Shown here: one piece after another, positions 34,594 to 42,922 of the stretch
Layout of the letters: each line of letters begins with the position of its first letter
Numbering within the stretch: position 1 is the first letter of the stretch
Assembly (NCBI RefSeq): GCF_049860805.1
Contig: NZ_CP187555.1
Span: 1,364,001 to 1,428,000 of the forward strand
DNA length: 64,000 nt
Reading direction: 5' to 3'
From: Parabacteroides sp900760525
GTDB taxonomy: Bacteria; Bacteroidota; Bacteroidia; Bacteroidales; Tannerellaceae
Position numbers and translations under genes: made by a program
The notes under the pieces: model-generated
The model's input: the letters and a program-made list of their open reading frames with translations, nothing else
The model's database searches: none
What the model was told of the DNA's origin: nothing

Positions 34594-35211
34594 ATGGAAG
34601 AATTATTAAGCACATTTGTCCGCTCGATTTTTGTAGACAACATGATTTTCGCGTACTATCTGGGTATGTGTTCTTTCGTGGCTGTTTCCAAGAATGTGAA
34701 GACTGCTTTAGGATTAGGTATAGCAGTGACATTCGTATTGGTTTGTACGCTGCCGATCAACTATATGCTTGAAAATTATGTACTGAAAGAAGGTGCATTG
34801 AGCTGGCTGGGGCCGGATTTCGCTAACGTAAATCTGAGCTTCCTTGCGTTCATCATCTTTATCGCCGTTATTGCCTCTTTTGTGCAGTTGGTCGAGATGG
34901 TTGTCGAGAAGTTTTCTCCTTCTTTATATGCATCCCTGGGTATCTTTTTGCCGCTGATCGCTGTAAACTGCGCTATCCTGGGTGGCTCTCTGTTTATGCA
35001 ACAAAAAGCATTCCCGAATGTAGGTGTTGCAACTGTATATGGCTTAGGTTCTGGTATCGGATGGTTGTTGGCTATCGTCGGTATGGCTGCCATTCGTGAA
35101 AAGCTGGCATATTCGGATATTCCCAAACCGTTGAAAGGTCTTGGTATTACCTTTATCATCACCGGTTTGATGGGTATGGCCTTTATGTGCTTCTCAGGTC
35201 TTAAGATTTAA
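34594..35211 (+). CDS. nqrE: Na+-NQR subunit E
   Basis: Encodes 205 residues, with six membrane helices. It resembles NqrD in inverted topology and carries the conserved Cys-containing helix (LIAVNCAILGGSLFMQ, about 124-139), matched to NqrD's ITNCILMG. It starts 26 bases after nqrD. It completes the intramembrane electron relay between NqrF and NqrC. No unusual feature. Confidence 0.95.
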   Translation: MEELLSTFVRSIFVDNMIFAYYLGMCSFVAVSKNVKTALGLGIAVTFVLVCTLPINYMLENYVLKEGALSWLGPDFANVNLSFLAFIIFIAVIASFVQLVEMVVEKFSPSLYASLGIFLPLIAVNCAILGGSLFMQQKAFPNVGVATVYGLGSGIGWLLAIVGMAAIREKLAYSDIPKPLKGLGITFIITGLMGMAFMCFSGLKI

Positions 35212-35241
35212 GTATTAACGCATTAAAAATAACAGATAAAG

Positions 35242-36528
35242 ATGATTTTATTAATGTCGGGCGGACTTACAATCGCAGCCAGTGCAGTTGTTTTCTTGTT
35301 GATTACACTGATTCTGGTAGCTGCACTTTTGTTCGCTAAAGCAAAATTGGTACCATCCGGAAATGTTAAACTGGAGGTAAATAAAGAAAAGGAAATAGAA
35401 ACTCCTATCGGCGGAACGTTGTTAGGCGCTTTGCAGAGTGGCGGCATCTTCTTGTCGTCTGCTTGTGGTGGTGGTGGTAAATGTGGCCAGTGCCGTGCAC
35501 AGGTGATCGATGGCGGTGGAGAAATCCTGCCGACTGAAAAGGGCTTCTTCTCTCGTAAACAGATCAAGGAGCATTGGCGTCTGGCATGCCAGTGCAAAGT
35601 GAAGGAAGATATGGTCGTTCAGGTTCCGGACGAAGTATTCGGCGTAAAGGAATGGGAATGCGAAGTGATTTCGAACAAGAACGTGGCTACTTTCATCAAA
35701 GAGTTTATCGTGGCATTGCCTAAGGGCGAACACATGGACTTCTTGCCGGGTTCTTATGCACAGATCAAGATACCTGCATACTCGATGGACTACAACAAGG
35801 ATATCGACAAGGCTCTGATCGGCGACGAATATCTGCCGGCATGGGAAAAGTTCGGCCTTTTCACGCTGAAATGCAAGAATGACGAACCGACTATCCGTGC
35901 ATACTCGATGGCTAACTACCCTGCAGAGGGCGATCGTATCATGTTGACTGTCCGTATCGCCACTCCGCCGTTCAAACCGAAACCCGAAGTGGGCTTCCAG
36001 GATGTAATGCCGGGTATCGCTTCTTCTTATATCTTCACTCTGAAACCGGGCGACAAGGTGACGATGAGCGGTCCTTACGGTGATTTCCATCCGATCTTCG
36101 ACTCGAAGAGGGAGATGATGTGGATCGGTGGTGGTGCCGGTATGGCTCCGTTGCGTGCACAGATCATGCACCTGACGAAGACGCTGAAAACGACAGACCG
36201 CAAGATGTCGTACTTCTACGGTGCACGTGCGTTGAACGAAGTGTTCTATCTGGAAGACTTCCTGGCTATCGAAAAGGAATTTCCGAATTTCACGTTCCAT
36301 CTGGCGCTCGACCGTCCGGATCCTGCAGCCGATGCAGCGGGCGTAAAGTACACGGCTGGTTTCGTACATCAGGTAATTTACGATACCTATCTGAAGGATC
36401 ACGAAGCTCCGGAAGATATCGAATACTACATGTGTGGTCCGGGCCCGATGTCGAAAGCAGTGGAAAATATGCTGGACAATCTGGGTGTGCCGCGTGAAAT
36501 GTTACATTTCGACGACTTCGGCGGATAA
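35242..36528 (+). CDS. nqrF: Na+-NQR subunit F (NADH dehydrogenase module)
   Basis: Encodes 428 residues. One N-terminal membrane helix (about 5-28), then a [2Fe-2S] ferredoxin domain with ACGGGGKCGQCRAQV (about 73-87) and a later Cys in LACQCKV (about 114), then an FAD domain (RAYSMANYP, about 218) and the NADH domain (MWIGGGAGMAPLRAQI, about 293-308; YYMCGPGPM, about 395). It accepts electrons from NADH and passes them into the complex. It is the last gene of the operon and a terminator follows. Confidence 0.95.
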   Translation: MILLMSGGLTIAASAVVFLLITLILVAALLFAKAKLVPSGNVKLEVNKEKEIETPIGGTLLGALQSGGIFLSSACGGGGKCGQCRAQVIDGGGEILPTEKGFFSRKQIKEHWRLACQCKVKEDMVVQVPDEVFGVKEWECEVISNKNVATFIKEFIVALPKGEHMDFLPGSYAQIKIPAYSMDYNKDIDKALIGDEYLPAWEKFGLFTLKCKNDEPTIRAYSMANYPAEGDRIMLTVRIATPPFKPKPEVGFQDVMPGIASSYIFTLKPGDKVTMSGPYGDFHPIFDSKREMMWIGGGAGMAPLRAQIMHLTKTLKTTDRKMSYFYGARALNEVFYLEDFLAIEKEFPNFTFHLALDRPDPAADAAGVKYTAGFVHQVIYDTYLKDHEAPEDIEYYMCGPGPMSKAVENMLDNLGVPREMLHFDDFGG

Positions 36529-36553
36529 GCGATTATCCAAAATAATAATAGAG

Positions 36554-36589
36554 ACGGGGAAAGAGGATATCTTTTCCCGTTTTTTTTTT
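36554..36589 (+). terminator. Rho-independent terminator of nqr operon
   Basis: ACGGGGAAAG and CTTTTCCCGT pair (one mismatch) around a 7-base loop and are followed by nine or more T residues. It lies 26 bases after the nqrF stop. Confidence 0.9.
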
Positions 36590-36751
36590 AAACTATTTTG
36601 TATAATAGAGTGTTAACCTTGAAATTTAAGGTCAAAAGGCGATCTGTGACAAAAGTATTACAAAGAAAATACATTTCTTTTGTAATATAGTGCAGCGTTT
36701 TGCGTTTTGAATACATCATACTTGTATATGATATTAAAATTATAATAGAAT

Positions 36752-36937
36752 ATGAAAGCGTTGATATTATCTTTTTTTGCAGTTATCTTAGGTTATTCAC
36801 TTATCTTCAATGAGAAGAAAACAACTGACCAACCTGTCATAAAGGATAGTAATTCCGTTTATGTCGACAGACCGGTCAATATGCAAATCTCCGATTCCAT
36901 TGTGATATACAAGGATCAGACTGCATCCGTTCTGTAA
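36752..36937 (+). CDS. Small exported or membrane-anchored hypothetical protein
   Basis: Encodes 61 residues. The first 19 (MKALILSFFAVILGYSLIF) form a signal or anchor helix. The rest is polar and rich in Asp, Ser and Val, ending DQTASVL, without cysteines. It stands alone on the plus strand, 224 bases after nqrF. Upstream is AT-rich with several TAnnTTTG-like sequences. A purine-rich stretch precedes the ATG. Function unknown; the signal-like start argues that it is real. Confidence 0.45.
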   Translation: MKALILSFFAVILGYSLIFNEKKTTDQPVIKDSNSVYVDRPVNMQISDSIVIYKDQTASVL

Positions 36938-36990
36938 AATTTTAAGTTAGAGTTTGTTGTTTACCTGTGGTTTTTTTGTTTTTCAGTGTC

Positions 36991-37090
36991 ACTCTATCAC
37001 CCGGTCCGGTGTAGCCTTTGTTTTTCAATGGTGCTAATAGGTAATACTTCTTTATTTTCTCTATCACACCTCTATCACACTCTATCACAA
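36991..37090. repeat. CTCTATCAC direct repeats
   Basis: The motif CTCTATCAC occurs at 36992-37000 and three further times with 10-11 base steps at 37059-37090 (TCTATCACAC, TCTATCACAC, TCTATCACAA). It is direct, not palindromic, so distinct from the arrays. It lies in a 417-bp gene-free region between the small gene and the HSDR_N gene. Confidence 0.5.
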
Positions 37091-37177
37091 AATACCCGTT
37101 TCTTTTTCAGAAGAAATATATGGACCTATTTGTCGAATTAACGGACTTATTTTCAGTAAACTAACCATCTTTTTCCG

Positions 37178-37241
37178 TGTACACCCGGATGTAGGGAGGA
37201 TGAATATCCGGGTGTTCATCCTTCCTACATCCGGGTGTACA
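37178..37241. repeat. Short-palindrome array 4 and 27-bp inverted repeat
   Basis: Three 12-bp near-palindromes of type ACAYCCGGRTGT start at 37181, 37204 and 37227 (steps exactly 23). In addition the spacers are complementary: the arms 37178-37204 and 37215-37241 pair over 27 bp with one mismatch, around a 10-base loop formed by part of unit 2. It could fold as one long hairpin. It lies about 115 bases past the 3' end of the leftward 37355-37804 gene. Confidence 0.75.
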
Positions 37242-37354
37242 AGCGGGAAGACCGGGATGGAGGACGCCTTTTCTGCCTTGTTTTGGCAAAAAAGGTTTTT
37301 ATCTTTGGATGTAAAAGTATGTATATCGGACGTTAATATTGGTAAAAACAACGT

Positions 37355-37804
37355 TTATAGCTCGTTGTATGCGGGTATTCCTTCCAAAAAGGCGTAAGTC
37401 TGGTTGTTATAATCGATTTTGCAGCAATAATGGTTCATGCCGTTGCTAACAATCAGGTATTCGACACGCAGTACCATGTTGTAACGCGCAATCTGGTCGA
37501 ACACGGAACCGGTAATGGGAATGGAGGGCGCTTTGTATTCGACAATGACCAGAGGCGTCAGGAAACGATCGTATGCAACCGTGTCGCAACGTTTTGAAGT
37601 GCCGTTCAGCTTGACTAAAACTTCGTTAGCCAGTAGCTCTTTCGGATAGCTTTTGATGGTGATCAGGTAGTTGACAAAGTGCTGGCGGACCCATTCCTCG
37701 GGAGTCAGGGCTACATATTTTCGGCGTACGGGGTCGAAGATCGTACGTTTTCCATCTTTTTCTGCTACTTTAGGAGCGAAACCGGGTAAGTTTAATGCAA
37801 GCAT
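37355..37804 (-). CDS. HSDR_N_2-type nuclease-domain protein
   Basis: Encodes 149 residues. It matches the N-terminal restriction-type fold of HSDR_N_2 proteins: LTPEEWVRQHFVNYLI (about 33-48), KRCDTVAYDRFLTPLVIVEYKAP (about 71-93), where D74 and the EYK (E89-x-K91) form the PD-(D/E)xK-like site, and a final LIVSNGMNHYCCKID. Full type I R subunits are far longer; this short stand-alone form is common in Bacteroidetes and its role is unknown. It is divergent from the AMP-nucleosidase-like gene 54 bases away. Confidence 0.8.
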   Translation of the reverse strand: MLALNLPGFAPKVAEKDGKRTIFDPVRRKYVALTPEEWVRQHFVNYLITIKSYPKELLANEVLVKLNGTSKRCDTVAYDRFLTPLVIVEYKAPSIPITGSVFDQIARYNMVLRVEYLIVSNGMNHYCCKIDYNNQTYAFLEGIPAYNEL

Positions 37805-37858
37805 TTAGTATATTTGTTCTTTTATTCTGTGAAAATAGACCATCAAAGGTAATGATTT

Positions 37859-38635
37859 ATGAAAACAAAACAAGAAATTGTTGAGAATTGGTTGCCGCGC
37901 TACACGGAGCGGAAGCTGGAAGACTTCGATAAATATATCTTGCTCACCAACTTTACGAAGTATGTGGAGCTATTTGCCGACCATTTCAACGTGCCGATCC
38001 TGGGATTGAAAAACTCTATGCCGAATGCATCTGCCAATGGCATTACGATTATCAACTTCGGGATGGGAAGTGCGAATGCGGCGACCGTTATGGATTTGTT
38101 ATCGGCGATAAAGCCGACGGCCGTGCTCTTCCTGGGGAAATGCGGAGGATTGAAGAAGGCGAATAACTTGGGGGATTATGTCATGCCGATTGCCGCCATA
38201 CGGGGCGAAGGAACATCGAATGAATACCTTCCGGCAGAAGTACCGTCGCTTCCGGCTTTCTCGATGATGCGCGCCATCTCGTCAGCTATTCGTGACTGCG
38301 GAAAAGACTATTGGACGGGGACCGTCTACACGACGAACCGCCGGGTGTGGGAGTATGACAATGATTTCAAAAATTACCTTCGCCGTACGCATGCTACCGG
38401 TATCGATATGGAGACGGCTACCTTGTTTACAGCAGGCTTTGCAAACGAAATCCCAACAGGGGCCTTGCTGATGATTTCCGACAAACCGATGGAAGAAACC
38501 GGGGTAAAGACGGAAGCCAGCGACCGGGAGGTCACCCGGAATTTTGCGGAAGAACATGTGATGTTGGGGGTAGAAGCGCTTCGCCAGATTATTGATAGAA
38601 AGAAAACGATCCGTCACATTCGTTTCAGTTGGTAA
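37859..38635 (+). CDS. amn: AMP nucleosidase-like phosphorylase-superfamily protein
   Basis: Encodes 258 residues. The purine phosphorylase fold is seen from IINFGMGSANAATVMDLLSA (about 52-71), AVLFLGKCGGLK (about 79-90) and the nucleoside-pocket segment GIDMETATLFTAGF (about 181-194). The acidic GIDMETA motif and overall length fit the short AMP nucleosidases annotated in Bacteroidetes, which split AMP to adenine and ribose 5-phosphate. Other nucleosidases of the superfamily cannot be excluded. It is 24 bases upstream of holA, probably the same transcript. Confidence 0.8.
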   Translation: MKTKQEIVENWLPRYTERKLEDFDKYILLTNFTKYVELFADHFNVPILGLKNSMPNASANGITIINFGMGSANAATVMDLLSAIKPTAVLFLGKCGGLKKANNLGDYVMPIAAIRGEGTSNEYLPAEVPSLPAFSMMRAISSAIRDCGKDYWTGTVYTTNRRVWEYDNDFKNYLRRTHATGIDMETATLFTAGFANEIPTGALLMISDKPMEETGVKTEASDREVTRNFAEEHVMLGVEALRQIIDRKKTIRHIRFSW

Positions 38636-38659
38636 TTTTAATAGAGATTGCACGCAAAT

Positions 38660-39682
38660 ATGGCAAAAAAAGAATATACATACGAGGAAATATGCCGGGA
38701 TATCGTTGCTAAAAAATTCGCTCCTGTCTATATAATGATGGGTGACGAACCGTTTTTTATGGACCAGATAACGGACTTATTGCTCGAAAATGTATTAGAA
38801 GAATCCGAACGCGATTTTAACCAGATTATCATGTATGGAGCAGATACGGATGCGGCATCTATAATCAATGCGGCCCGTCGTTTCCCGATGATGTCGAAAT
38901 ACCAGTTGGTAGTAGTCCGGGAAGCTCAATTAATCCGTGATATCGAACTTTTGTCGAACTACGTTAAGAACCCGTTAATGTCGACCGTTTTGGTCATTAA
39001 TTATAAATATAAAAACTTAGATCGTCGCAAGACGCTGGCATCTGCGACGGACAAAATCGGGGTGCTGTTCGAGTCCAAAAAGATTCCTGACTATAAGATG
39101 CCGGCATTTATCTCTTCCTTCATGCAACTGCGCTCCGTTGGAATAGACGGAAAGGCGGCCCAGATGCTTTCCGACTTCCTTGGAAACGATTTAAGCCGCC
39201 TCAGTAAGGAATTGGACAAGCTGGCGCTGATCCTGCCTGAAAAAGGCGCAAAACGCATTACGCCGGAGTTGGTGGAGCAGAACATCGGAATCAGTAAAGA
39301 ATACAATAACTTCGAGCTGATAAAGGCCCTTGCCATAAAGGATGTCCTGAAAGCGAACCGGATCGCCCAGTACTTCGAAAAGAACCCGAAAAGCAATCCG
39401 ATCCAAATGACCCTTCCTGTATTATTTAACTATTTCTCAAACCTCCTGATTTGCTACTATACGAAGGATCGTTCCGAAACCGGACTGATGGCGGCACTCG
39501 GACTTCGGGGTACATTCCAGGTAAAAGATTATCTTTTGGGAATGCGAAACTATTCGGCGATGAAAGTGTTTAACCTGATCAGCGATATCCGTATGACAGA
39601 CGCCCGTTCGAAAGGAGTGGAAAACACTTCGGTGTCCGATGCCGAACTTTTAAAGGAATTGCTCTATAAAATCTTGCATTAA
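38660..39682 (+). CDS. holA: DNA polymerase III, delta subunit
   Basis: The ATG at 38660 is chosen over a TTG at 38648. About 340 residues in three domains. The N-terminal clamp-wrench region begins YIMMGDEPFFMDQITDLL (about 22-39), with AARRFPMMSKYQLVVVREA following. Then an AAA+ lid and a helical C-terminal collar region (NLISDIRMTDARSKGVENTS, about 308-327). HolA opens the beta clamp during loading at the replication fork. No ATP-binding P-loop is present, as expected for delta. A terminator follows. Confidence 0.93.
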   Translation: MAKKEYTYEEICRDIVAKKFAPVYIMMGDEPFFMDQITDLLLENVLEESERDFNQIIMYGADTDAASIINAARRFPMMSKYQLVVVREAQLIRDIELLSNYVKNPLMSTVLVINYKYKNLDRRKTLASATDKIGVLFESKKIPDYKMPAFISSFMQLRSVGIDGKAAQMLSDFLGNDLSRLSKELDKLALILPEKGAKRITPELVEQNIGISKEYNNFELIKALAIKDVLKANRIAQYFEKNPKSNPIQMTLPVLFNYFSNLLICYYTKDRSETGLMAALGLRGTFQVKDYLLGMRNYSAMKVFNLISDIRMTDARSKGVENTSVSDAELLKELLYKILH

Positions 39683-39707
39683 ACGATTTTTTATACCCGA
39701 TTTGCCC

Positions 39708-39771
39708 AAAGAAGGGGCTTTTTCTCTGGAACGACAGAAAAGTTGAACCGGATAAAAAGCCTCTTCTTTTT
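39708..39771 (+). terminator. Probable terminator of holA
   Basis: AAGAAGGGGCTTTTT pairs with AAAAAGCCTCTTCTT (one mismatch) across a ~35-base loop; a T-run follows. It is 26 bases past the holA stop. Confidence 0.55.
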
Positions 39772-40527
39772 GTTTTTCAACTCATTATCTTCAATTTTAC
39801 CATCCTGAGATTTTAATATTTGTCTGCTCTTGGACATCTGTTCACGAAAATCACAAAAATGGAAGGGTTAAGGCTTTACCTGTACAAAAGTATATTGATT
39901 AGCAAATGTGACAAACGTAAATAGGGACATTTTGTCAGTATATTAAAGCAAGCCTTTTCAGAATAGTATTGAATTGTGAACATAATTATGCTTGTTATAA
40001 ATGTGAACAGTTCTTTTTGTGTAAAAATTGACTGTTTACAATTCTATTTTGTATACAAACTATAGATATGAAACATTTGTGTCGGTTTACATTATTATCT
40101 TAAACAAGCAAAAACAGGAGTTTTATCTCTGTTTTATATTTTCGACATAAATTTCCATCAACCAATTAATTACACGGGATTATTAATCTAACGCATTAAT
40201 TATTTTGCTACATATGTGTACAAACATCGGTAAATAGGAGTATATCTTCTACATATCCTGTCTATAATTAAAAGTATAACAGCAAAGTACACCTTTATGG
40301 CGAAGTAATGCTTCAACCCTATTTTTATACTAAAACAACCTGTTTACAATTATACTATATACGATTGTTATCTACTGAATACAAAAGTAATCGTTCAAGT
40401 TTATCTAATTAAATTGCACAATTGAGAATTATAGTGTATATTTGTATCACTAATGATTTGTGTACATTTTTACTATGCAAACAGACATAATGGCAGTATA
40501 TTTATAAATTAATTAGGATTTACAGAA
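39772..40527. other. AT-rich gene-free stretch upstream of Xre regulator
   Basis: About 750 bases with no gene on either strand. Motifs of the TGTTTACAATT/GTGAACA type recur at about 39976, 40019, 40047 and 40338, and GTGTACAAAC-like sequences nearby. Some could be operators of the downstream Xre protein. No DnaA-box cluster, palindrome array or tRNA was seen. Confidence 0.4.
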
Positions 40528-40977
40528 ATGATAGGACGTATTACCAAAATAATGGAGCGTGAAGGCTTGACTCCTTCTAAATTTGCAGAGGCAATCGGTA
40601 TCCAGCGTTCAGCGATGTCGCATATATTGAACGGAAGAAATAATGTCAGTCTGGATGTCCTTATTAAAATACTGGAACGGTTCACTTATGTAGATTCCGA
40701 CTGGCTCCTTTTCGGTAAAGGCGAAATGACGCGAGATCATGTGTCGACACAACCCGATTTGTTCCAAAATACGGCAATAAATCCGTCCGAGGGGCAAGTC
40801 GCTCTTGAATATCGCAAGGAAATAAGGGTTGACACACCTGTAAACAGTACTAAATTGCCTGTTGTTGAGCAAATTATACAACAAGAAACAACTGCCAGAA
40901 AAGTAAGCAAAATAATGATATTCTATTCCGATAATACGTTTGATACTTTTATTTCCGAAAAAAACAAGAAAGAATAG
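40528..40977 (+). CDS. Xre-family transcriptional regulator
   Basis: Encodes 149 residues. The N-terminal ~65 residues hold an Xre/Cro helix-turn-helix (TPSKFAEAIGIQRSAMSHIL, about 15-34) followed by NGRNNVSLDVLIKILERF. The C-terminal half is a linker and a basic helix (ARKVSKIMIFYSDNTFDTF) without a known ligand domain. It sits at the end of an unusually long AT-rich region and just ahead of pyrK. The target is unknown. Similar regulators are common in Bacteroidetes as stand-alone genes. Confidence 0.85.
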   Translation: MIGRITKIMEREGLTPSKFAEAIGIQRSAMSHILNGRNNVSLDVLIKILERFTYVDSDWLLFGKGEMTRDHVSTQPDLFQNTAINPSEGQVALEYRKEIRVDTPVNSTKLPVVEQIIQQETTARKVSKIMIFYSDNTFDTFISEKNKKE

Positions 40978-40982
40978 CTTGT

Positions 40983-41014
40983 TTTGGTTTATATACCATA
41001 TTCATGTATCTTTG
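40983..41014 (+). promoter_or_regulatory. Bacteroidales promoter of pyrK-pyrD
   Basis: TTTG (40983-40986), 20-base spacing, then TATCTTTG (41007-41014): a full match to the -33/-7 consensus. Start of transcription is expected near 41021, about 20 bases before pyrK. Confidence 0.75.
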
Positions 41015-41039
41015 TATAGAATTTGACTAATCATATTAT

Positions 41040-41819
41040 ATGAAGAAGTACATGCTTGACATGAAGGTGACTGAAAACTGCAGCCTTCATAAAAATTATT
41101 GCCTGCTTAAACTAACATCTGATCAGATCCTACCGGAAATGTTACCGGGACAGTTCGTACAGGTACGTGTGGATAACTCTCCTACAACATTTCTTCGCCG
41201 CCCGATCTCGATTAATTATGTTGATAGAGCGACTAATGAACTGTGGTTACTTATCCAATTGGTTGGCGACGGGACGCGCCGGATGGCCGAGTATAAGCCG
41301 GGCGATATTGTAAATATTATGTTGCCTTTGGGGAATGGTTTCACCATGCCTGCCGATAAAGAGCAAAAACTCCTGCTGATCGGCGGCGGTGTCGGGACAG
41401 CCCCGATGTTATTTTTGGGTGCAATCCTGAAAGAGGCCGGTTATACGCCAACCTTCCTTTTAGGGACCCGCTCGAAAGAGGATGTGTTACAATTGGAACA
41501 ATTCGAACAGTTTGGAACCGTGTATGTTACAACTGAAGACGGTTCACTGGGTGAAAAGGGGTATGTAACCAACCATTCCATATTGAAAGATGTACAATTC
41601 GACCAGATTTACACTTGTGGACCCAAGCCTATGATGGTGGCTGTGGCTAAATATGCTCATGCGAGTTCTATTGCTTGCGAGGTATCTCTGGAAAACACAA
41701 TGGCTTGTGGTATAGGCGCTTGCTTATGTTGTGTGGAAAAGACGAAGGATGAACATCATGTGTGTGTATGTACTGAAGGACCTGTATTTAATATTGAAAA
41801 TTTGACATGGCTGAATTAA
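41040..41819 (+). CDS. pyrK: Dihydroorotate dehydrogenase B, electron transfer subunit
   Basis: Encodes 259 residues. FAD-binding RRPISINYV (about 53-61) and the pyridine nucleotide domain with LLLIGGGVGTAPMLFLGA (about 110-127) are present. The [2Fe-2S] ligands lie in CGIGACLCCVEK and HVCVCTE near the C-terminus. PyrK passes electrons from the PyrD FMN through FAD and the cluster to NAD+. It overlaps pyrD by 13 bases, and the pair forms the NAD-dependent class 1B enzyme of pyrimidine synthesis. Cytoplasmic heterotetramer by family. Confidence 0.95.
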   Translation: MKKYMLDMKVTENCSLHKNYCLLKLTSDQILPEMLPGQFVQVRVDNSPTTFLRRPISINYVDRATNELWLLIQLVGDGTRRMAEYKPGDIVNIMLPLGNGFTMPADKEQKLLLIGGGVGTAPMLFLGAILKEAGYTPTFLLGTRSKEDVLQLEQFEQFGTVYVTTEDGSLGEKGYVTNHSILKDVQFDQIYTCGPKPMMVAVAKYAHASSIACEVSLENTMACGIGACLCCVEKTKDEHHVCVCTEGPVFNIENLTWLN

Positions 41820-42718
41820 ACGTAAACATCGGTAATTTACAATTGAAGAACCCGGTCATGACGGCATCGGGTACTTTCGGATATGGCATTGAATATTCAG
41901 ACTTTATGGATATCTCCCGCTTGGGTGGTATTTTTGTGAAAGGAACAACGATCCAGCCGCGCGAAGGAAACTTGTACCCCCGTATGGCGGAAACACCTTC
42001 GGGGATGTTGAATGCTGTAGGCTTGCAGAATAAGGGTGCACAATATTTTGTCGATCATATCTATCCGGAGATTAAGGATATCGACACGAACATGATCGTT
42101 AATGTGAGCGGTTCTTCTGTCGAAACGTATGTGGAATGTGCTGAAAAGATAGCGGATCTGGATAAGATCCCGGCTATCGAACTGAATATTTCCTGCCCGA
42201 ATGTGAAGCAGGGAGGTATGGCATTCGGTGTGACCACCTGTGGAGCAGGCGAAGTCGTGAAGGCCGTCCGCAAGGTTTATCCGAAGACCCTTATTGTAAA
42301 ACTTTCTCCCAATGTAACCGATATTACGGAGATTGCCCGGGCGGTGGAAGCCGAGGGAGCTGACTCCGTTTCATTGATTAATACTATGCTGGGCATGGCT
42401 ATTAATGCGGAGAAGCGTAAACCGGTATTATCTACAATAACCGGTGGCCTTTCCGGTCCGTGTGTAAAGCCGGTTGCTTTGCGGATGGTATGGCAGACTT
42501 ATAAGGCGGTGAAGATTCCTATTATCGGTTTGGGCGGTATTTCCAACTGGAAAGATGCGGTGGAATTTATGCTGGCCGGAGCTACGGCAATCCAGATCGG
42601 AACCTACAACTTTGTAGATCCTGCCGTTGGCATAAAGGTTATCGAAGGGATGGATGACTATTGCAACAGACATGGGTTTTCGTCTGTCCGCGAACTGATC
42701 GGGGCCTTGGAAGTATAA
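41807..42718 (+). CDS. pyrD: Dihydroorotate dehydrogenase B, catalytic subunit
   Basis: Encodes 303 residues, usual length. TIM barrel with FMN. The catalytic Cys lies in AIELNISCPNVKQGG (about 123-137), KLSPNVTDI (about 165) contacts FMN and orotate, and the phosphate-binding GLGGISNW and GATAIQIGTYNF (about 262-273) close the barrel. It oxidises dihydroorotate to orotate. Translation is probably coupled to pyrK, which it overlaps. A terminator follows 44 bases later. Confidence 0.96.
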   Translation: MAELNVNIGNLQLKNPVMTASGTFGYGIEYSDFMDISRLGGIFVKGTTIQPREGNLYPRMAETPSGMLNAVGLQNKGAQYFVDHIYPEIKDIDTNMIVNVSGSSVETYVECAEKIADLDKIPAIELNISCPNVKQGGMAFGVTTCGAGEVVKAVRKVYPKTLIVKLSPNVTDITEIARAVEAEGADSVSLINTMLGMAINAEKRKPVLSTITGGLSGPCVKPVALRMVWQTYKAVKIPIIGLGGISNWKDAVEFMLAGATAIQIGTYNFVDPAVGIKVIEGMDDYCNRHGFSSVRELIGALEV

Positions 42719-42761
42719 AGAAATCGGATAAAATAATCCTTTCCTGAATAACAAATTAAAG

Positions 42762-42808
42762 AAAAGCCTGTAAAACGCCTGAAATAAGTCGTTTTGCAGG
42801 CTTTTTTC
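42762..42808 (+). terminator. Rho-independent terminator of pyrKD
   Basis: AAAAGCCTGTAAAACG pairs with CGTTTTGCAGGCTTTT (one mismatch) around a 12-base loop, then a T-run. Confidence 0.9.
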
Positions 42809-42922
42809 TTATATTTTTATTTGTTTGGAACATGGTTATTCCAATAATTATAATATCTTTGTTCGTATATAAAATAAACCTTGGATTTGTAATATCTAAT
42901 TAATAATTTATAGAAGAAAAAC

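Noticed and set aside
35422..36402. 326-codon frame antisense to nqrF
   Set aside because: nqrF has full domain support. The antisense frame is a codon-usage artefact with an improbable composition.
39772..40527. Replication origin in the AT-rich gap
   Set aside because: No cluster of DnaA boxes (TTATCCACA type) and no dnaA, rpmH or similar genes nearby.
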